64,000 bases of DNA from NCBI GenBank assembly GCA_947652115.1, contig OX393566.1, positions 17,668,263 through 17,732,262 on the forward strand. The letters run 5' to 3'. A program made the translations under genes and the position numbers. The number at the start of each line of letters is the position of its first letter. Position 1 is the stretch's first letter. Below, piece by piece: positions 63,743-64,000 of this stretch. This stretch comes from Blastomussa wellsi (taxonomy: Eukaryota; Cnidaria; Anthozoa; Scleractinia; Plerogyridae). The notes under the pieces were generated by a model. That model was not told the DNA's origin. It was given only the letters and a program-made list of their open reading frames with translations, and did no database searches.

Positions 63743-63788
63743 CTTAACAGTTCTGTCTCTACTCTCATTAAAGGGGGGAGACCCCTAA
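63743..63788 (-). CDS. ERCC6L: Candidate ERCC6L exon
   Basis: A 46-nt stretch between acceptor ttttgtag and donor gtaaaa reads RGLPPLMRVETELL and ends in phase 2, which joins correctly to the exon at 63416. No residue match to vertebrate ERCC6L is obvious, so this is a candidate only. Confidence 0.4.
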
Positions 63789-64000
63789 CTACAAAACAGT
63801 TGCTGTGGTATGAATTCTAACCATCATATCTTGGGTTCCATTATTCAATCCTGGGATTAGTTTTTTTAACATGCTTGTTCTATTGGAGGCCGAGTTCACT
63901 TTTTGGCAGTTGTGACCATAATTATTAGGAACGTCACGTGACCAGAATGTACATTTTGTGTTTTGCTCCGATATTATAACCACTTATGAGGTCATCAGTT

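Overview
The window is animal nuclear DNA, most likely from an anthozoan cnidarian such as a stony coral. That assignment is an inference. It rests on AT-rich, intron-rich genes, a homeobox-bearing ceramide synthase, an ERCC6L/PICH orthologue, and a repeat load of Penelope, DIRS, Ty3 and LINE elements, many foldback MITEs, and adintovirus- and polinton-like relics. There is no bacterial gene organisation and no CRISPR array.

Layout. Positions 1-727 hold two Penelope fragments in inverted orientation. Positions 2605-11256 (+) carry nine exons of a ceramide synthase gene whose N-terminal exons lie outside the window. Positions 11257-28509 are convergent intergenic DNA holding a Tx1/L1-type LINE (about 13240-15005), a high-GC broken reading frame of unknown family (about 15005-16901), a decayed virus-like gene cluster (about 17700-24550) and a compact Ty3 retrotransposon (21654-24495) that split one of its genes. 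Positions 28510-63416 (-), possibly to 63788, hold thirteen mapped exons of an ERCC6L-like SNF2 DNA translocase gene that runs off the right edge.

One ERCC6L intron (29955-50992, about 21 kb) contains most of the foreign DNA: a DIRS-type YR element (33434-35782), an adintovirus/Maverick-like relic (about 36900-45820, with a tandem family of small ORFs to 47440), a Penelope fragment (44546-44985), an RTE-like endonuclease fragment with an inversion, a tRNA-His-like sequence and a DIRS-type gag remnant (about 47740-48880). Splice phases on both sides of this intron agree, so the host gene can still be read across it.

How the parts relate. The two host genes are independent: sphingolipid acyl-transfer in the ER, and SNF2-family DNA translocation at mitosis. 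The virus-like regions encode virion-type functions (capsid, adenain-like protease, A32/FtsK-like ATPase, basic core-like proteins, integrase chromodomain), but every one examined carries frameshifts, stops or deletions. They read as fossils. Many smaller elements have clean target-site duplications, including 5-bp AGAAT around the Ty3 element, TAA and TTA around two foldback elements, and 8-bp ATAGCATG around a hAT-type MITE. Coordinates of exons were derived by hand from splice signals and phase arithmetic.
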